Assembly: GCF_003385555.1 (NCBI RefSeq)
Contig: NZ_QOHR01000003.1
Coordinates: forward strand, 116,992-180,991
DNA from: Rhodosalinus sediminis
GTDB lineage: Bacteria; Pseudomonadota; Alphaproteobacteria; Rhodobacterales; Rhodobacteraceae
Length of the DNA: 64,000 nucleotides
Direction: 5' to 3'
The notes under the pieces: model-generated
Seen by the model: only the letters and a program-made list of their open reading frames with translations
Database searches by the model: none
What the model was told of the DNA's origin: nothing
Shown: in pieces, positions 57,015 to 64,000 of the stretch
How positions within the stretch are numbered: position 1 is the first letter of the stretch
How the letters are laid out: each line of letters starts with the position of its first letter
Position numbers and translations under genes: made by a program

Positions 57015-57962
57015 ATGAACTGGATCTCCAATTACGTCCGCCCCCGCATCAACTCCATCTTCTCCCGGCGCGAGATGCCGGAGAACCTCTGGACGAAGTG
57101 CGACGAGTGCGGGACGATGCTCTTTCACCGCGAGATCGCGGAGAACCTGAACGTCTGCACCTCCTGCGGCCATCACATGCCGATCGCGCCGCGCATGCGG
57201 TTCCGCGCGCTCTTCGACGCCGGCGTCTTCACCGAGGTCGAGGTGCCCGCGCCGGTCGCCGATCCGCTGCAGTTCCGCGACCAGAAGAAGTATCCCGACC
57301 GCCTGCGTGCCGCGCAGCGCGCCACCGGCGAGAAGGAGGCGATGCTCGTCGCCGAGGGCGAGATGGGGCGCACGCCCGTCGTCGCCGCGGCGCAGGATTT
57401 CTCCTTCATGGGCGGCTCGATGGGGATGTACGTGGGCAACGCGATCATCGCCGCCGCCCGCCGCGCGGTGGAGACGAAGCGCCCGCTGATCCTCTTCTCC
57501 GCCGCGGGCGGCGCGCGGATGCAGGAGGGCATCCTCAGCCTGATGCAGATGCCGCGCACCACCGTCGCCGTCGAGATGGTGAAGGAGGCAGGACTGCCCT
57601 ACATCGTGGTGCTCACCCATCCCACCACGGGCGGCGTCACGGCGAGCTACGCGATGCTCGGCGACATCCAGATCGCGGAGCCGGGCGCGCTGATCTGCTT
57701 CGCCGGGCCGCGCGTGATCGAACAGACCATCCGCGAAAAGCTGCCCGAGGGCTTCCAGCGCGCGGAATACCTGCGCGACCACGGGATGCTCGACCGCGTG
57801 ACCCACCGCCTCGAGATGCGCGACGAGCTCATCACCGTGACCCGGATGCTGATGGGGCTCCCCCCGGCGGTGAAGGGCGACCTGCCCGCCCCCGGCCCGG
57901 CCGTGCCGGAGCCGGAGGCGGAGGCGCCGGAGGACACGACCGAGCGGCCCGCCGAGGGCTGA
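57015..57962 (+). CDS. accD: Acetyl-CoA carboxylase carboxyltransferase subunit beta
   Basis: 315-aa enzyme of fatty-acid synthesis. N-terminal zinc ribbon with Cys29, Cys32, Cys48 and Cys51, then the carboxyltransferase domain ([51 protein letters not shown]). Followed by folC with 22 bases between, a widespread pair. Confidence 0.97.
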   Translation: MNWISNYVRPRINSIFSRREMPENLWTKCDECGTMLFHREIAENLNVCTSCGHHMPIAPRMRFRALFDAGVFTEVEVPAPVADPLQFRDQKKYPDRLRAAQRATGEKEAMLVAEGEMGRTPVVAAAQDFSFMGGSMGMYVGNAIIAAARRAVETKRPLILFSAAGGARMQEGILSLMQMPRTTVAVEMVKEAGLPYIVVLTHPTTGGVTASYAMLGDIQIAEPGALICFAGPRVIEQTIREKLPEGFQRAEYLRDHGMLDRVTHRLEMRDELITVTRMLMGLPPAVKGDLPAPGPAVPEPEAEAPEDTTERPAEG

Positions 57963-57984
57963 CGCGCGAAAGGACCGCCCGCCC

Positions 57985-59268
57985 ATGACCGCGCAGGACG
58001 CCGCGCCCTCCGACCTCGTGCTCGCGCGGCTGATGTCGCTGCACCCGAAGGTCATCGACCTGACGCTCGACCGGGTGTGGCGGCTGCTCGCCGCGCTCGA
58101 CCACCCCGAGCGCGCGCTGCCGCCGGCGATCCACCTCGCCGGGACGAACGGCAAGGGCTCGACGCTCGCCTTCCTGCGCGCGGGGATCGAGGGCGCGGGG
58201 CAGCGCGCGCACGCCTACACCTCGCCGCATCTCGCCCGCTTCCACGAACGCATCCGCCTCGCCGGGGAGCTGATCCCCGAGGCGGAGCTCACAGCCGTCC
58301 TCGACGAATGCGAGGCGGCGAACGGCGGCGCCCCGATCACCTATTTCGAGATCACGACCTGCGCCGCCCTTCTGGCCTTTTCCCGGCGCGCAGCCGAGTG
58401 GACCCTGCTCGAGACCGGCCTCGGCGGGCGGCTCGACGCGACGAACGTGCTCGACGCGCCGGAGCTCACCATCATCACCCCCGTGGCGATGGATCACGAG
58501 CAGTTCCTCGGCGACACGCTCGAGAAGATCGCCTTCGAGAAGGCGGGCATCCTCAAGCGCGGCACGCCCTGCGTCGTCGGCCCGCAGGAGGACGCCGCGC
58601 GCGAGGTGATCGCGCGGCAGGCCGCGCGCACGGGCGCGCCGCTCCTCCTTCACGGCGAGCATTGGCACGTCGGAGAGGAGCGCGGGCGCATGGTCTTTCA
58701 GGACGAGCGCGGGCTTCTCGACCTGCCGCGCCCCGCCCTGCCCGGCGCGCATCAGCTCGCCAACGCGGGCGCGGCGGTGGCCGCGCTGCGTCACCTCGGC
58801 TTCGGAGAGGACGCCTGCGCGGCGGCGGTCGCGCGGGCGGAGTGGCCCGCCCGGATGCAGCGCCTGCGCCGCGGCCCGCTGGCCGAGGCCGCGCCGGAGG
58901 CCGAGCTCTGGCTCGACGGCGGGCACAACCCCGCCGCCGGCGCCGCGCTCGCCGCGCATCTGAAGAGCCTCCCCGCCCGGCCCACGCATCTGATCTGCGG
59001 GATGCTCTCCACCAAGGACGCCACCGGCTACCTCGCCCCGCTCGCCGAGGCGGCCGAGAGCTTCACCGCCGTGCCGATCGCGGGCGAGGCCGCGGCGCTC
59101 GACCCCGAGGCGCTCGCCGCCACGGCGGAGGCCGCGGGCCACAGGGCGCGCACGGCCACCAGCCCGGCCGAGGCCCTCGCCGCGATCACCGCCGAAACCC
59201 CGGCGGCGCGCGTCTTGATCTGCGGCTCGCTCTACCTCGCCGGGCAGATCCTGCGCGAGAGCGGCTGA
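57985..59268 (+). CDS. folC: Bifunctional folylpolyglutamate synthase/dihydrofolate synthase
   Basis: 427-aa Mur-ligase-type enzyme. P-loop GTNGKGSTLAFL near residue 53, TYFEITTCAALLAF, ETGLGGRLDATNV and LDGGHNPAAGAAL follow in the standard order. Cotranscribed with accD. Confidence 0.96.
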   Translation: MTAQDAAPSDLVLARLMSLHPKVIDLTLDRVWRLLAALDHPERALPPAIHLAGTNGKGSTLAFLRAGIEGAGQRAHAYTSPHLARFHERIRLAGELIPEAELTAVLDECEAANGGAPITYFEITTCAALLAFSRRAAEWTLLETGLGGRLDATNVLDAPELTIITPVAMDHEQFLGDTLEKIAFEKAGILKRGTPCVVGPQEDAAREVIARQAARTGAPLLLHGEHWHVGEERGRMVFQDERGLLDLPRPALPGAHQLANAGAAVAALRHLGFGEDACAAAVARAEWPARMQRLRRGPLAEAAPEAELWLDGGHNPAAGAALAAHLKSLPARPTHLICGMLSTKDATGYLAPLAEAAESFTAVPIAGEAAALDPEALAATAEAAGHRARTATSPAEALAAITAETPAARVLICGSLYLAGQILRESG

Positions 59269-59564
59269 ACGGGGCGACGGCCGGACGCGGGGCGCCCGAC
59301 CGCACCGGCCTGCTGTCGCAAGAGCCGCCGACCTGGCGCAGCCCGGGGCTTTCGGCGGGTCCGCTACAAGGCGGCAGGCGCGGGCGCACGGGCGAGGCGC
59401 GGTCGGTCGCGCTCTCGCAAGATCCGACGCGCCGGGGCCTTCGGCACAACCGCGGAAAGGTGGAGCCGGACAGCGCACGCGGCGCTCGGCGCCGCCCAAG
59501 GTTAGACGACCCGCAAGTGTCGAACGGAGCCCCGAAACGAGCGCCAAGGCACGGCGAAGCCGCC

Positions 59565-60632
59565 TCAGCCCTCCGCCTGCCCCCAGCCGTGGCTCATCAT
59601 CTCGCGCAGGCGGCTCGCGGTGCGGGCGAACTCGAAGCTGCCCTCGCCCTCGACGTAAAGGCTTTCCGGCACGTCGGCCGCCGAGGCGATCAGGCGCACG
59701 CGCGCCTCGTAGAGCGCATCGATGAGCGTGACGAAGCGCTTCGCCTCGTTGAAGTTCGACCGCGAGAGCCGCGGGATGTCGTCGATCACCAGAAGCCGCA
59801 CCGCCTCCGCCACGGCGAGGTAATCCGCCGGGCCCAGCGGCTGGCCGCAGAGGTCGTGAAACCGCACGCGCGCCGCGCCGTTGTGAAACTCCGGCAGCAC
59901 CACGTCGCGCCCCTTCACCCGCAGGGTGAGCGGCGCCGTCTCGCCGCCGGTCAGCCCCTGCCAGATCGCGTCGATCCGCGCGCGCGCCTCCGCGTCGGCG
60001 GGCGTGAAATAGACCGGGCTCCCGGCGAGGCGGCCAGAGCGATAGTCGGTCCCGCCGGCGAGCTCCTGCACCACCATCCGCTCCTTCAGGAGCGCGATGA
60101 AGGGCAGGAAGAGCGCGCGATTCAATCCGTCCTTGTAAAGGTCGTCCGGCGGGCGGTTGGAGGTCGCCACCACCACGACGCCCGCGCCGAAGAGCCCCTC
60201 GAAAAGCCGGCCCACGATCATCGCGTCGGTGATGTCGGTGATCTGCATCTCGTCGAAGGCGAGGCAACGCACCTCGTCGGCGATGCGTTTCGCCACCGGG
60301 GTGACCGCGTCGTCCACGCCGCGGGCGCGGGCCTCCGCCATGCCCGCGTGTACCTCCTGCATGAAGGCGTGGAAATGCACGCGCCGCGCGGGCACGGGCA
60401 CCGCCCCCGCGAAGAGATCCATCAGCATCGACTTGCCGCGCCCGACCCCGCCCCAGAGGTAAAGCCCCTTCGGCGGCGCGGGCGCGCGCCGGAAAAGACC
60501 GCGCCGCACCGGCTGCGCGAGCCCCTCGAGGATGCGCTCGAACTCCGGCAGCGCCGCCTCCTGCGCCGGGTCCGGGTCGATCGCGCCGGAGGCCACCTTC
60601 TCCGCGTAGAGATCCTGCATCACCGTCGCCAT
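59565..60632 (-). CDS. zapE: AFG1-family ATPase ZapE
   Basis: 355-aa P-loop ATPase of the cell-division-linked ZapE/AFG1L type. Walker A GGVGRGKSM (about residue 62), Walker B CLAFDEMQITDITDAM, sensor TSNRPPDDLYKDGLNR, with the FHAFMQEVH family segment. ATG 60632; a Met four codons later is an alternative. Confidence 0.94.
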   Translation of the reverse strand: MATVMQDLYAEKVASGAIDPDPAQEAALPEFERILEGLAQPVRRGLFRRAPAPPKGLYLWGGVGRGKSMLMDLFAGAVPVPARRVHFHAFMQEVHAGMAEARARGVDDAVTPVAKRIADEVRCLAFDEMQITDITDAMIVGRLFEGLFGAGVVVVATSNRPPDDLYKDGLNRALFLPFIALLKERMVVQELAGGTDYRSGRLAGSPVYFTPADAEARARIDAIWQGLTGGETAPLTLRVKGRDVVLPEFHNGAARVRFHDLCGQPLGPADYLAVAEAVRLLVIDDIPRLSRSNFNEAKRFVTLIDALYEARVRLIASAADVPESLYVEGEGSFEFARTASRLREMMSHGWGQAEG

Positions 60633-61026
60633 GCCCGCCTCCCTAGCGCGGCGCGCGCGCGACGGAAAGACGGCGCGGCCGGCCGCACGGGGCCGGGCGG
60701 GAGCCCCCGGCCCGCCGCAGCACGTCGCGCGCAGCGCCGCCCCCGGCGCACGTGGACCCGCACAGGCCGGCCGCTTCCGGCCGGAGTGCGCAGGGCCGGG
60801 CGCGCGGCGGCGCATCAGGCACGGCAGGGACCGGGGAGCGCGCCCGGCCCCCGCACGCACCGCCCGAGGCGCCGCAGGCACATGCCCACGCGCCGCGCGG
60901 GGCGGAGCGCACCCCATCATCTTGGCCCAAATACTCCGGGGGCTCGGGGGCAGCGCCCCCGAAACCGCACGCAGTGCCCGAGATCGCGCGCGCGAGCGCG
61001 CACCACCACACGCAGGCCGGCCGGTA
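60633..61026. other. Intergenic with repeat copy 5, otherwise no supported gene
   Basis: About 390 very GC-rich bases; only shadow frames besides the repeat at 60911-60965. Confidence 0.5.
60911..60965 (-). repeat. Dispersed intergenic repeat, copy 5 (shortened)
   Basis: ACCCCATCATCTTGGCCCAA, ATACTCCGGGGG, then CTCGGGGGCAGCGCCCCCGA hairpin; the TGAATTGGCCGCAGGCC middle of the other copies is missing. Confidence 0.78.
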
Positions 61027-61944
61027 TCAGCCCGCCTGCCAGCGCTCCAGGATATAGCGCGCGCACATCAGGTCGAGATGCGCGCCGCCGCCGTTCTTGA
61101 AGAGCGTGATCTCGTCGTCCGTCGCGCGGCGGAAGGTCTCCGGCGGGTCGTAGTAATCCGCCACCACGTCCTCGGCCCGGAAGGTGCCCGCCTCGACGGG
61201 GATCTTCAGCTCGCCGATGTGGCCGATCGTCGTGTCGCGGCTGTCCACGAAGACGCGCGCGCGGGCGAGCGCCGCATCGTCGGCCTCGCGCATGTCGGGG
61301 CGGAAGGCGCCGATCAGGTCGAGGTGCTGGCCCGGGCGCAGCCAGTCGCCCCGGATCAGCGGCGTCGTCGCCATGGTGGCCGAGGCGACGATGTCGGCGC
61401 CCCGCACGGCGGCCTCGAGGTCGTCGGCGACCGCCATGCCGGGGAAATCGGCGGCGAGCGCCTCGGCGCGGGCGCGCGCGCGGTTCCAGACGGTGAAGCG
61501 CGCCCCGGGGAAGGCGGCGGCGTAGGCCTCGCGGAGCGAGCGCGCGACGGTGCCGGCGCCCACGATCAGGATCTCGCGGGCGTCCGGGCGGGCGAGGCGG
61601 CGCGCGGCGGTCAGGCTGTCGCCCGCGGTCTTCCACTTGGTGACGAGGTGGAAGTCCACGATCGCCTCCAGCACGCCGGTGTCGTCGGCGTAGAGGCTCA
61701 CGCCGCCGTTGACGCTGGGCAGACCCCACTCGCCGTTGCCGGGAAAGATCGTCGCCGATTTCACCGCGAGGCCCAGCCCGTCGATCCAGGCCGCGCGCGA
61801 CAGGAGCGTGTCGGCCCCGCGATAGAGGAAACTGTCGGCGATCTCGGCCCGCGGCAGGCGGTGGCCCGCCTCGAAGGCGTCGCAGAGCGCGAGCCAGTCG
61901 AGCCGCGCCTCGCCGGCCTCGAAGGGGATCACGGGGACGCTCAT
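61027..61944 (-). CDS. Ornithine cyclodeaminase/mu-crystallin family protein
   Basis: 305-aa Rossmann enzyme. Substrate-binding N-terminal half (FPGNGEWGLPSVNGGVSLYA, VTKWKTAGDSLTAARRLA), NAD motif ILIVGAGTVARSL, and the family Asp/His region (DLIGAFRPDMREADD). Could be ornithine or lysine cyclodeaminase, or an imine reductase. Overlaps the HAD gene stop by 4 bases. Confidence 0.9.
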   Translation of the reverse strand: MSVPVIPFEAGEARLDWLALCDAFEAGHRLPRAEIADSFLYRGADTLLSRAAWIDGLGLAVKSATIFPGNGEWGLPSVNGGVSLYADDTGVLEAIVDFHLVTKWKTAGDSLTAARRLARPDAREILIVGAGTVARSLREAYAAAFPGARFTVWNRARARAEALAADFPGMAVADDLEAAVRGADIVASATMATTPLIRGDWLRPGQHLDLIGAFRPDMREADDAALARARVFVDSRDTTIGHIGELKIPVEAGTFRAEDVVADYYDPPETFRRATDDEITLFKNGGGAHLDLMCARYILERWQAG

Positions 61945-62561
61945 GCCGCCTCCCGTTCGTCGAGAAGCCCCGCCGCGACCAAGCGGTGCGCCCAGCCCTC
62001 GGGGCCGGTGAAGTGATGCGTCTGCCAGCCGCGCGCCGCCGCCGCGGCGATGTTGTCGGCGCGGTCGTCTGTGAAGAGCAGCCGCTCGGGCGCGAGGCCG
62101 CAGTCGGCCTCGACCCGCGCGTAGATCTCGTCTTCGGGCTTGATGACGCCCATGTGCCCCGAGACGTAGGCGCGGTCGAAGGCGTCGAGGAAGGGGTAGT
62201 GCGCGCGCGCCACCTCGAAGCTGCCGACGCCGAAGTTGGTGAGCGCGAAGACCGGCACGCCGCGCGCCTGCAGCGCGCGCATCAGCGCGACGGACCTCGG
62301 GATCTCGGGCCGCGCGAGCTCGATCCAGCGGTCGTGCCACATGCGGATTTCCGCGCGGAATTCCGGGACGGCCTCGGCGGTGGCGTAAATCGTTTCGCGG
62401 AAGTCGGCGCCGCGGTCCACCTCGTCGTTCATGGCGTGCAGATCGACGGCCGCGAACAGGGCGCGGCGCCGCGCTTCGCCCACCTCGGCGTCGTAGAAGC
62501 GCTCGGGGCGCCATTCGATCAGCACGTTGCCAATGTCGAAGATCACCGCGTCGGGTCTCAT
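61941..62561 (-). CDS. HAD-superfamily hydrolase
   Basis: 206-aa HAD-IA enzyme. Motif I VIFDIGNVLIEW (nucleophile Asp), motif II ALTNFGVGS, motif III/IV PEDEIYARV and LLFTDDRADNI. Helical cap between motifs I and II as in YihX-like phosphatases. Substrate unknown. Confidence 0.9.
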   Translation of the reverse strand: MRPDAVIFDIGNVLIEWRPERFYDAEVGEARRRALFAAVDLHAMNDEVDRGADFRETIYATAEAVPEFRAEIRMWHDRWIELARPEIPRSVALMRALQARGVPVFALTNFGVGSFEVARAHYPFLDAFDRAYVSGHMGVIKPEDEIYARVEADCGLAPERLLFTDDRADNIAAAAARGWQTHHFTGPEGWAHRLVAAGLLDEREAA

Positions 62562-62586
62562 GCCGCTCCTTTCGGTCGCCGCCGGG

Positions 62587-62630
62587 CAAGGCGCTTCGAA
62601 GCGCCTTGCAAACCCCTTGCAAGGGGTTTG
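62587..62630. repeat. Two abutting 22-bp perfect palindromes
   Basis: Positions 62587-62608 (CAAGGCGCTTC and its complement) and 62609-62630 (CAAACCCCTTG and its complement) are each perfectly self-complementary and touch without a gap. They lie upstream of the HAD gene and downstream of yaiI. No T-run follows, so terminator function is uncertain. Confidence 0.75.
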
Positions 62631-62682
62631 CGCACCGCTCCGGCGTCAGGAAACGCGAGCCGCGCGGCGTTGTAAAGCCGCG

Positions 62683-63129
62683 CTAGTGCCGCGCCGCGCG
62701 GAGCGCGCGCTCCAGCGCGTCGAGAAAGCGCGACCGGTCGGCCTTGCCAAAGCTGCGCCCGCCGCCCTGCCGGAAGGGATCGGCGGCGCGCAGGTCGGTC
62801 ATCAGGTCGCGCATCGCCAGCGCCTCGCGCACGTTCGCCTCGGTCAGCGCCGCGCCGTCGGGCTTGAGCACCTGCGCGCCTGCCTCGACGCAGCGCGCGG
62901 CGAGCGGCATGTCGGCGGTCACCACCACGTCGCCCGGCCCCGCGCGTTCGGCGATCCAGAGGTCGGCGGCGTCGGGGCCCTCGGGCACCGTCACCACCTC
63001 CACCAGCGGGTTCTCCGAGGGGCGCAGCCCCCCGTTGGACACCAGAACGAGGGGCACGCGATGCCGGGTCGCCACCCGCTCGGCCTCGGCCTTCACGGGG
63101 CAGGCGTCGGCATCGACGTAGACGGTCAC
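62683..63129 (-). CDS. YaiI/YqxD family (DUF188) PIN-like protein
   Basis: 148-aa protein. [16 protein letters not shown] is the DUF188 opening, with later [20 protein letters not shown] holding conserved acidic residues of a NYN/PIN-like fold. Function unknown; nuclease activity is suspected. GTG start overlaps the fghA stop. Confidence 0.9.
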   Translation of the reverse strand: MTVYVDADACPVKAEAERVATRHRVPLVLVSNGGLRPSENPLVEVVTVPEGPDAADLWIAERAGPGDVVVTADMPLAARCVEAGAQVLKPDGAALTEANVREALAMRDLMTDLRAADPFRQGGGRSFGKADRSRFLDALERALRAARH

Positions 63130-63956
63130 GCGCCGAGCGCCTCGGCGTGGAAGGCCACGTGATCGGCCATGAAGCTCGCCACGAAGAAGTAGCTGTGATC
63201 GTAACCCTTCTGCAGCCGCAGGCGTCCCGGCTGCCGGCGGGCCGCCATCGCCTCGCCCAGCGCCTCGGGCTTCAGCGTGTCGATGAACTGATCCGAGAGC
63301 CCCTGATCGATCAGCACCTCGCCGTCGAAGCCGCGCGCGCGCATGGCGAGCGTGGAATCATGCGCCGCCCATGCGCCCTCGTCCGGGCCGAGGTAGGCCG
63401 CGAGCTGCTTGCGTCCCCAGTCGGCCGAGGTCGGATGCGCGATCGGCGCGAAGGCCGAGACCGAGGCGTAGCGCCCCGGCAGCCCCATGGCGAGCGTCAG
63501 CGCGCCGTGCCCGCCCATGGAATGCCCCGTGATCGCCTGCCGCTCAGGATCGACGGCGAATTGCTCGGCGATCAGGCCGGGCAGCTCCTCGGCCACGTAA
63601 TCCCACATGCGGAAATGCGGCGCCCAGGGCGCCTCCGTCGCGTTCACGTAGAAGCCCGCGCCCTGCCCGAGGTCGTAGTGCGGATCGTCGGCGACGCCCT
63701 CGCCGCGCGGGCTCGTATCCGGAAAGACGACGGCGAGCCCGTGCCGCGCCGCCCAGCCCTGCGCGCCGGCCTTGATCATCGCGTTCTCGTGCGTGCAGGT
63801 CAGCCCCGAGAGATACCAGAGCACCGGCACCGGCCCGCGCGCGGCCTGCGGCGGCAGGTAGAGACCGAAGGTCATGTCGCAGGAACAGGCCTCGGAGGTG
63901 TGGGTGTAGACCCCCTGAACGCCGCCGAAGGCGCGGTTTTCGGACACGGTCTGCAT
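63126..63956 (-). CDS. fghA: S-formylglutathione hydrolase
   Basis: 276-aa alpha/beta hydrolase of glutathione-dependent formaldehyde detoxification. Nucleophile Ser in [10 protein letters not shown], with the family start [18 protein letters not shown] and [13 protein letters not shown]. The partner alcohol dehydrogenase gene is probably beyond the window. ATG 63956. Confidence 0.96.
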   Translation of the reverse strand: MQTVSENRAFGGVQGVYTHTSEACSCDMTFGLYLPPQAARGPVPVLWYLSGLTCTHENAMIKAGAQGWAARHGLAVVFPDTSPRGEGVADDPHYDLGQGAGFYVNATEAPWAPHFRMWDYVAEELPGLIAEQFAVDPERQAITGHSMGGHGALTLAMGLPGRYASVSAFAPIAHPTSADWGRKQLAAYLGPDEGAWAAHDSTLAMRARGFDGEVLIDQGLSDQFIDTLKPEALGEAMAARRQPGRLRLQKGYDHSYFFVASFMADHVAFHAEALGA

Positions 63957-64000
63957 GGGCGGGCTCCTCAGCTGCGGTTGCGCGCCTCTCCTAGCAGCGC

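Overview
The window is a GC-rich alphaproteobacterial chromosome segment. The gene content fits Rhodobacteraceae (Roseobacter/Paracoccaceae type): fbcFBC cytochrome bc1 genes, ccoGHIS, DUF5665, DUF1643 and DUF5928-type proteins, and a short intergenic repeat scattered between genes. The assignment rests on recalled family distributions and base composition, not on a search.

Left host part (1-35088). It opens inside a type I secretion ABC transporter followed by its HlyD-type adaptor. Then come tRNA-Arg(TCT) and tRNA-Ala(CGC) with small zinc-finger proteins between and after them, a HIT protein with a branching glycosyltransferase, a divergent sulfotransferase, msrC with a flavoprotein, an HNH protein, an enoyl-CoA hydratase/SDR pair, a DUF2125-type protein, pmbA-cysQ-xth, rpsO-pnp with two terminators, an RTX-repeat protein with a membrane anchor, a PatB/MalY lyase, a glutathionyl-hydroquinone reductase, a lytic transglycosylase, exoD, hemF, an unusual SDR, an RsmC-like methyltransferase, clpS, a DacF/SPOR carboxypeptidase, and ccoGHIS behind a consensus FNR box.

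Island (35089-45893). A 10.8-kb, visibly lower-GC integrative element sits at the 3' end of an intact tRNA-Lys(TTT) gene (45894-45969). A 46-bp direct repeat (one mismatch) of the tRNA 3' half bounds it. Its 399-codon tyrosine integrase is split by an IS66-family element (35833-40157, 21-bp perfect terminal inverted repeats, 8-bp target duplication), which itself carries a frameshifted IS1380-family copy. The cargo is almost all unrecognised: a ribbon-helix-helix protein leading a three-gene operon with a strong terminator, a compact tyrosine recombinase, a 246-aa unknown protein, a divergent 297-aa putative helix-turn-helix protein, a decayed recombinase duplicate whose catalytic Arg is now Cys, and a small secreted protein. 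Two of these genes share a 28-nt palindromic leader, which suggests common control. The element looks like a small phage- or satellite-like island whose own integrase has been inactivated.

Right host part (45970-64000). dapF-mtaB, a GST, the fbcFBC (petABC) operon with a terminator, three small uncharacterised genes behind ilvD, a CPBP membrane protease, accD-folC, zapE, an ornithine-cyclodeaminase-like gene with a HAD phosphatase, a pair of abutting 22-bp perfect palindromes, and yaiI-fghA.

No rRNA or CRISPR array was seen. Most of the very long antisense frames are codon-bias shadows of real genes.
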